From positions 141,632 to 205,631 of the forward strand of contig CAJTWM010000003.1 of NCBI GenBank assembly GCA_910579805.1: a stretch of 64,000 nucleotides of DNA, given 5' to 3'. The stretch is from an uncultured Lachnospiraceae bacterium (GTDB lineage: Bacteria; Bacillota; Clostridia; Lachnospirales; Lachnospiraceae). Of the stretch, positions 26,170 to 32,942 are shown one piece after another; the first letter of the stretch is position 1; every line of letters begins with the position of its first letter. Both the position numbers and the translations under genes were made by a program. The notes below the pieces were generated by a model that was not told where the DNA came from, searched no databases, and worked only from the letters and a program-made list of their open reading frames with translations.

Positions 26170-26501
26170 GGTAAATCTCCTTTCTGATCGAAAACCGGCA
26201 CATTGTAAGCCCGTTTATAGTAAGCCCATTATATGAAATAGGAAAAAAGTTGTAAACGGTACTTTTTTGACTTCAAATACGGAAACAATTACAGAAATTT
26301 TTTTTAATTTTTTTTGAAAATTTTGTAAGAAAATGGGGTTTTCATTCGTATTACTATATAGGAAGATAAATATTTTATTTTCCGGTTTCAACATGGTATT
26401 ATTAAAAGAAATATGTAAATATAGGGTAGAAGGAAAAATAGTGACTTATGTTAATTTGATAACAAAAGATGAATTAAAAAAGTACGCAGATAGGAGAAAT
26501 T
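26170..26501. other. Divergent intergenic region, GH31 gene / duplicated HTH regulator
   Basis: An AT-rich 332-base region carrying the promoters of two divergent genes. Poly-T/poly-A runs occur at 26298-26318. A weak catabolite-element-like sequence at 26251-26264 matches only one half well. A 23-codon reading frame with a ribosome site ends inside the regulator gene (listed separately). I see no other gene. Confidence 0.5.
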
Positions 26502-26512
26502 ATGAGAGATAA
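26441..26512 (+). CDS. Possible 23-codon leader peptide overlapping the HTH regulator
   Basis: A GTG start at 26441 lies 7 bases after AAGGA and reads MTYVNLITKDELKKYADRRN plus three residues. It ends with TAA at 26510-26512, 11 bases into the regulator gene. It could couple translation of the regulator. No homologue is recognised; it may be chance. Confidence 0.3.
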   Translation: MTYVNLITKDELKKYADRRNYER

Positions 26513-28337
26513 AAATAGTGGAAAGATGATTTTCACATTAAGATCACATTATAAAATTTCTATGGAAAAGTTAGCAAAGGGCATTTGTTCTATTACTTCA
26601 TTATCAAGATTTGAGTCTTGCGAAAGGATACCTGATAAGTTATTGTTGGATGCTTTACTGCAAAGGCTTGGAAAGTCCTCAGATAAATTGGAAGCGATCA
26701 TGACAGTTGCGGATTATAGATTATTTGTACATAGGGAAAAGATTGAGGAATGCATTATTACGGAAGATTATAAAACAGCGAAAGAGCTTTTGTCAGAGTA
26801 TGAAAAAAAGCATAAGGCAAAAGAACCCGTACACATGCAGTATATATTAAAAATGAAAGCGATCTTGTGCGAGCTGGAAGAAAGAGACATAGAAAATAGT
26901 AGAAGATATATTGAAGAAGCGATTCGCGTTTCCATGCCGGAAGGTGAAAAAAGCGCCATAGAAAACGCATTATTATCAAAATCGGAAATACAGCTTATTT
27001 TAATGAAGATCTATTACAATGATTCGGAAGAAGAGGACGAAGAAACTTTGGTTCTTTTAAAGCAGTTGAATCATTATGTAAGATGCCATTATACGGACGA
27101 GGAAGAACTGGTAAAAATTTACGCTAAGATAATCCGGGTAGAAGCAAAGATCCTGTTGAGAAAAGAAAATTATGAAAAAGCAGTCGAGGTATGTGAATCG
27201 GCATTGGCGCTGCTACGGAACAACGGAGTATTACTGGATTTTGACGAGATATTATCCATGTTGATAGAAGGTTTAGAGCATACAAAAGATCAGTCCCGAA
27301 AGCTGCAGAAGATGAAGAAATGGGAAACGGTATTAAGCGGTCTTTATAAAGAATATGAAATCCTCCGGCCCAAGGGAAGTATGAAACTACTGATGGAAAA
27401 CAGTCAGTGCGAAATATTCTTACTGAATGAGATCATTAAAAAAGGACGCAAAGCGAAAGGTTTATCTCAAGAAGCTTTAAGTGAAGGAATATGCACGCCG
27501 GAAAATCTTTCGGCGATAGAAAGCGGGAGGAGAGCGCCAAATATTAAGAATTATGGTAAGATTTTGGAAAAGTTAGGCGTTCACAAAGGTTACTATAACA
27601 GTTATCTGTCCGATGAAAAATTTGATATTCAGGAATATAGAAGAGAATGTAACAGATTGATGTATTTCAAAAAATATGAAGAAATTGAACCTCTTCTGAA
27701 TAAAATCGAAGAAGTGATTGATATCTGTATACCGGTCAATCACCAATATATTTTATTTAATCGAACAATGCTCCAATATTATAGAAAAGAACTATCGGAA
27801 ACAGAAGCGTTGAACAATGCAATTAGTGCGTTAGAATTGACTATGGAATATAATGACGGCAACTTTAGGACAGATTCCAGTCCATCGCAGGAAGAGGCTA
27901 AAATTCTTAATTTTATCGGCATTATATATAGTATTATGGATAAAAAAGAGATAGCGGTTCAATTATATAAAAAAGTATTGCAAAGTTATGAGGCAAGCAA
28001 AGTATTAGCAAAAGGGCATTATATTGGAAAAAGTTTGATTATGGGAAATTTGTGTATGTTTTTAGAAGAAATAGACGAAGTCGAAGAAAGTATGGAAGTA
28101 GCGGAAAAGGGAATCAGACAAGCTTTGAAATGTGGAAGGATTACAATGCTACCAGTATTTTTAACAAATCAATCCTGTTGTTTAGAAAAGAAAAGCGGAA
28201 AAAATAAAAGATCTTGTAAACAATATTTAGAACAGGCCTTTTATTTAAGCGCTATCGTAAATAATGATTATTTTAAAAATACAATTAAAAAACATTATTT
28301 AGCATACTTTGGAGATGTTGATGAGATCATTGATTAA
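26502..28337 (+). CDS. Duplicated XRE-HTH + TPR regulator (RRNPP-like)
   Basis: A 611-residue cytoplasmic regulator made of two tandem copies of an HTH-TPR unit. The first HTH is at residues 8-64 (SLSRFESCERIPDKLLLDAL) and is followed by helical repeats to about 290. The second HTH is at 307-360 (LSQEALSEGICTPENLSAIE, then SGRRAPNIKN), followed by TPR-like helices to the end. One XRE HTH plus a TPR domain is the design of peptide-pheromone receptors (Rgg, PlcR, PrgX class); two copies in one chain would resemble a covalent dimer. The start has a TAGGAG ribosome site. The gene faces a two-gene minus-strand group that includes a tiny secreted-peptide-like gene. The ligand is inference. Confidence 0.85.
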   Translation: MRDKNSGKMIFTLRSHYKISMEKLAKGICSITSLSRFESCERIPDKLLLDALLQRLGKSSDKLEAIMTVADYRLFVHREKIEECIITEDYKTAKELLSEYEKKHKAKEPVHMQYILKMKAILCELEERDIENSRRYIEEAIRVSMPEGEKSAIENALLSKSEIQLILMKIYYNDSEEEDEETLVLLKQLNHYVRCHYTDEEELVKIYAKIIRVEAKILLRKENYEKAVEVCESALALLRNNGVLLDFDEILSMLIEGLEHTKDQSRKLQKMKKWETVLSGLYKEYEILRPKGSMKLLMENSQCEIFLLNEIIKKGRKAKGLSQEALSEGICTPENLSAIESGRRAPNIKNYGKILEKLGVHKGYYNSYLSDEKFDIQEYRRECNRLMYFKKYEEIEPLLNKIEEVIDICIPVNHQYILFNRTMLQYYRKELSETEALNNAISALELTMEYNDGNFRTDSSPSQEEAKILNFIGIIYSIMDKKEIAVQLYKKVLQSYEASKVLAKGHYIGKSLIMGNLCMFLEEIDEVEESMEVAEKGIRQALKCGRITMLPVFLTNQSCCLEKKSGKNKRSCKQYLEQAFYLSAIVNNDYFKNTIKKHYLAYFGDVDEIID

Positions 28338-28366
28338 TTCTAATTATGATTCATTTGTTATCATAG

Positions 28367-28396
28367 TAAGCGCCTAGTTTGGAACCAGGCGCTTAC
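28367..28396 (+). terminator. GC-rich hairpin between convergent genes
   Basis: A 10-bp perfect stem (28367-28376 with 28387-28396), extended by an inner GTT/AAC pairing, lies just past the regulator stop. There is no clean T-tract. Confidence 0.6.
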
Positions 28397-28429
28397 TGCT
28401 GAGTAACTTTTGACTTTTATATTCACTTA

Positions 28430-29296
28430 TTATTTGAAAAATAATTTCTTTGTTTTTTCTACAAAATCCTGATCATCGTTTATAAGATCGATCATGATTC
28501 CCGTTGCCATGCCTTGCGTATATTTTGAAGTATTGACAACTTTTAAAAATTGTTCCATTCCCTTTTTTATAATAGACTTCAAAGACTTATTATAATCTTT
28601 ATCAATGTAATGATAATCATCGTCCTGATAATTGGAATGATTGGAGATTGTGATTTCATCTCCTCTATGCTTTCTTATCTGCTGATAAAAATATTTATAT
28701 TCTCTATGGTATTTCTGTTCCATATGTTTATTTGTCTGTTGGATTCCGACAAATGCTTCAATCTGTCCTGTATATAATTTATATGCTTCATTAAGCGCCG
28801 CTATATCTTCCTTCAAATTCATACATTTTAAGCCAATCTCATCATAAGAGAGCCAACGGTCGCCTTCTTTGTGTTTTTCAACCAGTCTGTTATAAACCGT
28901 TTCATACGCGCTCATTGCAGATACCAGCCAATCTTTTACGTTTAAATTAGCGCCGTTTGCATTTCTTTTTTCTAATTCCTGACCGCCGGTTTCTCTCAAT
29001 TCACTCCAAAGATCCCGGATAACCTGCATTTCTTTTGAACCGTCTTTCACAACAGCTTTTTCCAGCTCTTTTTCAAACTGATCTAATGTATTTGTATAAG
29101 GTGCATTTCCCAAACCGGACTGATCCAAGGTTTTTCTTAATGCGAAAAATCCCTCTTCTGAAATAGATACTGCAACTGCTTCTCCATTTTTTAAACCTGC
29201 TTGCGGGTTTACCAATTGTTCTTTCTTTGATACAGATGTTTTTGCTGTATCAAGTACATATGTATTAGGATTATATTCGGGTTTTTGAATTTCCAT
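28430..29296 (-). CDS. Hypothetical 288-residue protein
   Basis: I do not recognise a family with confidence. ATG at 29296 is chosen because AAAGGAG lies 8 bases upstream; the frame extends further to 29407 but would run through a hairpin. There is no signal peptide or membrane segment. An unstructured N terminus (MEIQKPEYNPNTYVL) is followed by VAVSISEEGFFALRKTL. The rest is mostly charged helix, with a Tyr/His/Asp-rich patch (YQDDDYHYIDKDYNKSL, about residues 225-242). The SISEEG-type N terminus resembles several Clostridia/Bacillus proteins of unknown function. It is 222 bases downstream of the 45-residue peptide gene on the same strand and convergent with the duplicated HTH regulator. Confidence 0.75.
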   Translation of the reverse strand: MEIQKPEYNPNTYVLDTAKTSVSKKEQLVNPQAGLKNGEAVAVSISEEGFFALRKTLDQSGLGNAPYTNTLDQFEKELEKAVVKDGSKEMQVIRDLWSELRETGGQELEKRNANGANLNVKDWLVSAMSAYETVYNRLVEKHKEGDRWLSYDEIGLKCMNLKEDIAALNEAYKLYTGQIEAFVGIQQTNKHMEQKYHREYKYFYQQIRKHRGDEITISNHSNYQDDDYHYIDKDYNKSLKSIIKKGMEQFLKVVNTSKYTQGMATGIMIDLINDDQDFVEKTKKLFFK

Positions 29297-29359
29297 ATAG
29301 TTGTCTCCTTTTATCACTGCACTAAGATGGTTAATAGGTTTTGGACAACTGTAGTGTCG

Positions 29360-29401
29360 ATCCCTGTATCTTTTTCGTATACATGGCAAGGATACAGGGA
29401 T
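29360..29401 (-). repeat. Perfect hairpin in the leader of the 288-residue protein gene
   Basis: An 11-bp perfect inverted repeat (29360-29370 with 29391-29401) with a 20-base loop lies between the peptide gene and the 288-residue protein gene. It lacks a T-tract on either side, so RNA processing or regulation is as likely as termination. Confidence 0.6.
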
Positions 29402-29518
29402 TTGCAAAACTGTCGGAAAACTTTAAATTCATTGCTGATGACTATAGTGTTTATTTCCTCATCATAATGGAATTCCTAAAGAAGTGGGGAAATACGTTGC
29501 ATTTTTTATAAAGAAATA

Positions 29519-29656
29519 TTAAAAATAATTCCAATTAGGCTCAAGAATAGAATAAGTTGACACAGATCCTGCCGGATTTTCCGGATCCATGCCCGGTAAG
29601 AAAAATCCAAAAATAAGTATCGCTGCAAATAAAGTTGATAAAATTTTCTTTTTCAT
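29519..29656 (-). CDS. 45-residue secreted-peptide-like protein
   Basis: A small gene with a near-perfect AAAGGAG ribosome site 8 bases before the ATG. The product begins MKKKILSTLFAAILIFGFFL, a classical signal-peptide or membrane-leader pattern, and continues PGMDPENPAGSVSTYSILEP, ending NWNYF. It lacks cysteine and has no lipobox. The short polar tail with an aromatic C terminus is what one expects of an exported signalling or bacteriocin-like peptide, but no known family is recognised and no AgrB-like processing gene is nearby. A 13-base palindrome lies 62 bases upstream. It is encoded beside an RRNPP-like regulator. Confidence 0.65.
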   Translation of the reverse strand: MKKKILSTLFAAILIFGFFLPGMDPENPAGSVSTYSILEPNWNYF

Positions 29657-29717
29657 AGCTGAAACTCCTTTTCCTTTGTTTATTATTGTATTGATTGGTT
29701 ACAAGATAACTCTACAC

Positions 29718-29730
29718 ATTTCATTGAAAT
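29718..29730. promoter_or_regulatory. Palindromic candidate operator upstream of the peptide gene
   Basis: The perfect palindrome ATTTCATTGAAAT has two 6-base arms around a central T, 62 bases upstream of the 45-residue peptide start. It has the size of a dimeric HTH binding site; nothing proves its use. Confidence 0.35.
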
Positions 29731-29954
29731 AATCCCATGAAGTATTTGGAAAAATTTGGATTTTGTGCTTTATTTTTTATGAAAAATTAAAAAAATTTTA
29801 AAAAATAGAAATTTTTTCCGCATACTTCATGTTCATATTTGAAAAAATAGGTTATTATCACATTGTTGGATATGATTACTACATACACCACAATCATAAA
29901 CAACATAAAACTCCCACCAAATTGCATCAAGAAGAGGGAAACTTGACGCGGAAG

Positions 29955-29999
29955 AAAGGCATTTTGAATGACTTGCACACCATTCAAAATGCCTTTTTT
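29955..29999 (+). terminator. Strong intrinsic terminator of an unidentified transcript
   Basis: A 16-bp stem (29955-29970 with 29981-29996) and a 10-base loop are followed by TTT. No convincing gene ends here on the plus strand, so it may terminate a small RNA or a short leader transcript ahead of the sensor kinase gene. Confidence 0.8.
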
Positions 30000-30177
30000 C
30001 TTTGTATGGATGAGAAATAATTCCCAGTGGATAAAATTAGTAAAATAAATACATGAAATAGATATAAAAAGTAAATTGCGGGATAGGCGTCCGGATATTA
30101 TAATCAATGTAACAGAATGGCAGAAAATAATTTTCTTCTTGATCTTTGCTATATGAAATATACAGACGGGAGTTAAC

Positions 30178-31986
30178 GTGAAAAGAATCAAATTGTTGAA
30201 TTGGGTGTCCGGAGTAATAAGCAGGGCAAAAATAAAACGACAGCTATATATCGTGTATGTATTCGCCGTTTTTTTGCCGATTGTAATACTTGGAGGGTTT
30301 CTTTTACTTTATACGGCAAAACTCTTAACTAATTACCATGAAGATCTTATGGAATCCGATAATTTAAGGGTGAAAACGATCTTATTTGAGATCACTACAC
30401 AGGTCTATAATATATCGGAAAATATTTCTTCCAATGCGGTACTCAGAAATGTCTTAGCCGGCGAGTATGCGGAAAAGAACGATTTTCTTACGGCGGCGAA
30501 CTGGTATTATGGCATGGATGATTATATGAGTAATTACGCGGAGATCGAAGCGATACAGATATATACGGATAATCCGCATATATATGCTTATAAGCAATAT
30601 ATACCGGTGACAAATGAAATAGCGGAGACGCCATGGTATCAAAAAGCGATAAATCAGTCCAGTGTTTTTTGGGTTCCTGTGAAGAATATTGATGTGCATG
30701 GAAATGAGTATTGGAGTTTATGCCTGATCCGTAAAATCCCGCTTGTAAATTCGGAATATCATAGCGTGCTTGTTATAAAGCTCAGTGATAATTACTTTAG
30801 GACGAGAATAGAAGGCAATGAATATGTGGTCATGGCATCAATAGACGAAGAAGGATGCTTTTATAGTTCTATGCGGGATTTTTACGGTAAAAATCAGGAA
30901 GTGGAGATCGATTTTGAAGAAGATTATTTTTCTTATACGGGAGAGGAACATATAAACGGAAAGAAATACCTTACTTCTGTTTCTACGATGCATATGTACA
31001 AATCAGATTCTAAAATATATATTACAACCGTAGATCTACATGCGTATGATAATATAAAAAGTATTTTGTGGACATGTACATTGATTCTTGGAGTAGCCAT
31101 TGTCCTTCCCGGAATTTTGATTCATTTCTTTACGGGATATTTTACGGGGCGTGTGAATACCCTCCGTGCGGAGATGCATAAAGCGAGTACGGAAGATTAT
31201 GATATTATTCCGACTTTCAGGGGACAGGACGAGCTTTCAGAGGCATTTGCAGATTTACAGACTATGGTGCAGATGATAAAAGAAAAAGACGCCAAAATGT
31301 ACAAAGCGATGATCAATGAAAAAGAGCTGTTAAACGAACAGCAGGTCATGGAATTTAAAATGCTGGCAAGCCAGATCAATCCTCACTTTTTATATAATAC
31401 GCTGGAATCGATCAGAATGAAAGCGTTTACTGCAGGGGATAGGGAAGTGGCTACCGCAATAAAACTTTTAGGAAAATCCATGAGATATGTGCTTGAAAAT
31501 ACGGGAACTGCTTTTACTACATTAGATAAAGAGCTGGACTATATTGAAACTTATATCACAATTCAAAAATTAAGATTTGGAGACAGAGTGAATTATTGTC
31601 TGCAGGTACAGGAAGATTTGGAACTTGAAATGTACAGAATACTGCCATTGCTGTTACAGCCTATTGTTGAAAATGCGATTTTGCATGGGTTGGAGGAAGG
31701 GGGAGAAAACGGGCAGATCAATGTCTGTATATCAGCGGATGAAGAAAATCTCCACATTGTTATTGAAGATAACGGGAGGGGGATAACAAAGGAAGAATTA
31801 GAAAAGGTGCGTAAAAAGTTGAATACGGAAAACCCTGAATTAAAGACAAGCATAGGTCTTTATAATATTAATGAACGCATCAAACTCTGTTACGGAAAGG
31901 AACATGGAATACGCATTGAAAGCGCGGTCGCAAAAGGAACTGCAGTATTTCTTGATCTTCCGTTGTCTTTTGTGGGACAAGAGTAA
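30178..31986 (+). CDS. YesM-type sensor histidine kinase
   Basis: A 602-residue membrane kinase of the HPK7/YesM class that pairs with AraC-type YesN regulators. One membrane segment (24-48) is followed by an extracytoplasmic dCache-like sensor domain (about 50-290), a second membrane segment (297-320) and HAMP (320-375). A His_kinase domain with QINPHFLYNTLESIRMKAF (His403) and a HATPase with PIVENAILHGLEEGG and IEDNGRGI follow. It uses a GTG start after GGGAG. It heads a same-strand gene group ending in a YesN-type regulator, which suggests sensing of plant-cell-wall oligosaccharides. Confidence 0.92.
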   Translation: MKRIKLLNWVSGVISRAKIKRQLYIVYVFAVFLPIVILGGFLLLYTAKLLTNYHEDLMESDNLRVKTILFEITTQVYNISENISSNAVLRNVLAGEYAEKNDFLTAANWYYGMDDYMSNYAEIEAIQIYTDNPHIYAYKQYIPVTNEIAETPWYQKAINQSSVFWVPVKNIDVHGNEYWSLCLIRKIPLVNSEYHSVLVIKLSDNYFRTRIEGNEYVVMASIDEEGCFYSSMRDFYGKNQEVEIDFEEDYFSYTGEEHINGKKYLTSVSTMHMYKSDSKIYITTVDLHAYDNIKSILWTCTLILGVAIVLPGILIHFFTGYFTGRVNTLRAEMHKASTEDYDIIPTFRGQDELSEAFADLQTMVQMIKEKDAKMYKAMINEKELLNEQQVMEFKMLASQINPHFLYNTLESIRMKAFTAGDREVATAIKLLGKSMRYVLENTGTAFTTLDKELDYIETYITIQKLRFGDRVNYCLQVQEDLELEMYRILPLLLQPIVENAILHGLEEGGENGQINVCISADEENLHIVIEDNGRGITKEELEKVRKKLNTENPELKTSIGLYNINERIKLCYGKEHGIRIESAVAKGTAVFLDLPLSFVGQE

Positions 31987-32025
31987 AAATTTGATGACAA
32001 TAAAAAGAAAAGGAGAATAACGAAC

Positions 32026-32856
32026 ATGATACATAAGATCATACCAATGGAGACAAAAAATTCATCAAAAAACGCGAAACTGACCACTTATATACTAGAT
32101 CATTCAGAGGAAATCGGAATCGTAAAACGTCCGGCGATCGTGGTCTGTCCGGGGGGAGGATATGAGTTCCTTTCCGACAGAGAAGCGGAAATGGTAGCGC
32201 TGCAATTAAATTCTTTCGGATATCATGCAGTCGTTTTACGCTATTCCGTTGCACCGGACGCGGTTTATCCGACAGCGCTCATAGAACTTGCAAATGCAGT
32301 TTCCTTACTTCGTAAAAATGCAGAAGAGTGGCATATCGATACAGAGCGTATTTTGGTACAGGGATTTTCGGCAGGAGGCCACCTTGCAGCAAGTTATGGT
32401 ATGTTTTGGAGTGAAAAATTTATAGCAGAGGAATTGTGCGTTCCTTCGCAGGAATTAAGGCCTAACGGGATGATTCTTTGCTATCCGGTCATCACTTCGG
32501 GAGAATATGCACATAGGTCGTCTTTTGAAAAACTTTTGGGAGACAGATATGACGAACTGGTGGAGAAAATGTCTTTGGAAACGCAGGTAAATGAAAATAC
32601 TCCGCAGACGTTTCTTTGGCATACTTATACTGACGACTGCGTACCGGTGCAAAATTCCCTGCTGCTGATCGAAGCAATGTTGCAGAAAAAGATTCCGGTG
32701 GAATTTCATATGTATCCGTCCGGCGGACATGGCTTAGGACTGGCAAATAAAACAACGGCGAATCCGGGCGGTTACGGAGTACAGAAAAACTGTGAATCCT
32801 GGATGGGACTTTTAAAAATATGGCTGGAGGATAACTATCCGATCGAATTAGTTTAG
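32026..32856 (+). CDS. Alpha/beta hydrolase, acetyl-xylan-esterase-like
   Basis: A 276-residue alpha/beta hydrolase of the BD-FAE/acetyl esterase class (esterase/lipase). The oxyanion segment is VVCPGGGYEFLS, the nucleophile Ser is in VQGFSAGGHLAASYG, the acid Asp in HTYTDDCVPVQNS and the His in YPSGGHGLGLA. There is no signal peptide, so it would act on imported acetylated sugars. It lies 39 bases after the kinase gene with an AAAAGGAG ribosome site and is part of the polysaccharide unit. Confidence 0.9.
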   Translation: MIHKIIPMETKNSSKNAKLTTYILDHSEEIGIVKRPAIVVCPGGGYEFLSDREAEMVALQLNSFGYHAVVLRYSVAPDAVYPTALIELANAVSLLRKNAEEWHIDTERILVQGFSAGGHLAASYGMFWSEKFIAEELCVPSQELRPNGMILCYPVITSGEYAHRSSFEKLLGDRYDELVEKMSLETQVNENTPQTFLWHTYTDDCVPVQNSLLLIEAMLQKKIPVEFHMYPSGGHGLGLANKTTANPGGYGVQKNCESWMGLLKIWLEDNYPIELV

Positions 32857-32942
32857 TATATACATAGGTTCTTTATTGGATTGGAGGCATACTGTATTTG
32901 ATCCCCATGCTATATTGAATCAATATTATGGAGAAAAGGCTG

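Larger units (their letters stand above)
29657..30177. other. Long AT-rich intergenic region with palindromes and a strong terminator
   Basis: It holds the upstream region of the small peptide gene. A 13-base palindrome lies at 29718-29730. A 10-bp inverted repeat spans 76 bases (29736-29745 with 29822-29831). A strong plus-strand terminator lies at 29955-29999, and the start of the YesM-type kinase follows. Long frames on both strands here lack ribosome sites and run through the terminator, so I do not call them genes. Confidence 0.6.

Noticed and set aside
26251..26264. Catabolite-response-element-like sequence upstream of the GH31 gene
   Set aside because: Only the first half matches the CcpA consensus; the last three positions do not fit.
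29297..29407. N-terminal extension of the 288-residue protein
   Set aside because: It would translate a perfect hairpin; ATG at 29296 has AAAGGAG at 8 bases.
29519..29656. AgrD-type cyclic peptide precursor
   Set aside because: No cysteine, no acidic AgrD tail and no AgrB gene nearby; a plain exported peptide is the safer reading.
29868..29999. T-box or amino-acid riboswitch
   Set aside because: No T-box core sequence is visible and the downstream gene is a sensor kinase; only a loose Thr/Ile codon run supports attenuation.
29787..30191. Open frames of 134 residues (minus) and 63 residues (plus, 29829-30020) in the intergenic region
   Set aside because: Neither has a ribosome site, both run through the strong terminator at 29955-29999, and composition is that of AT-rich non-coding DNA.
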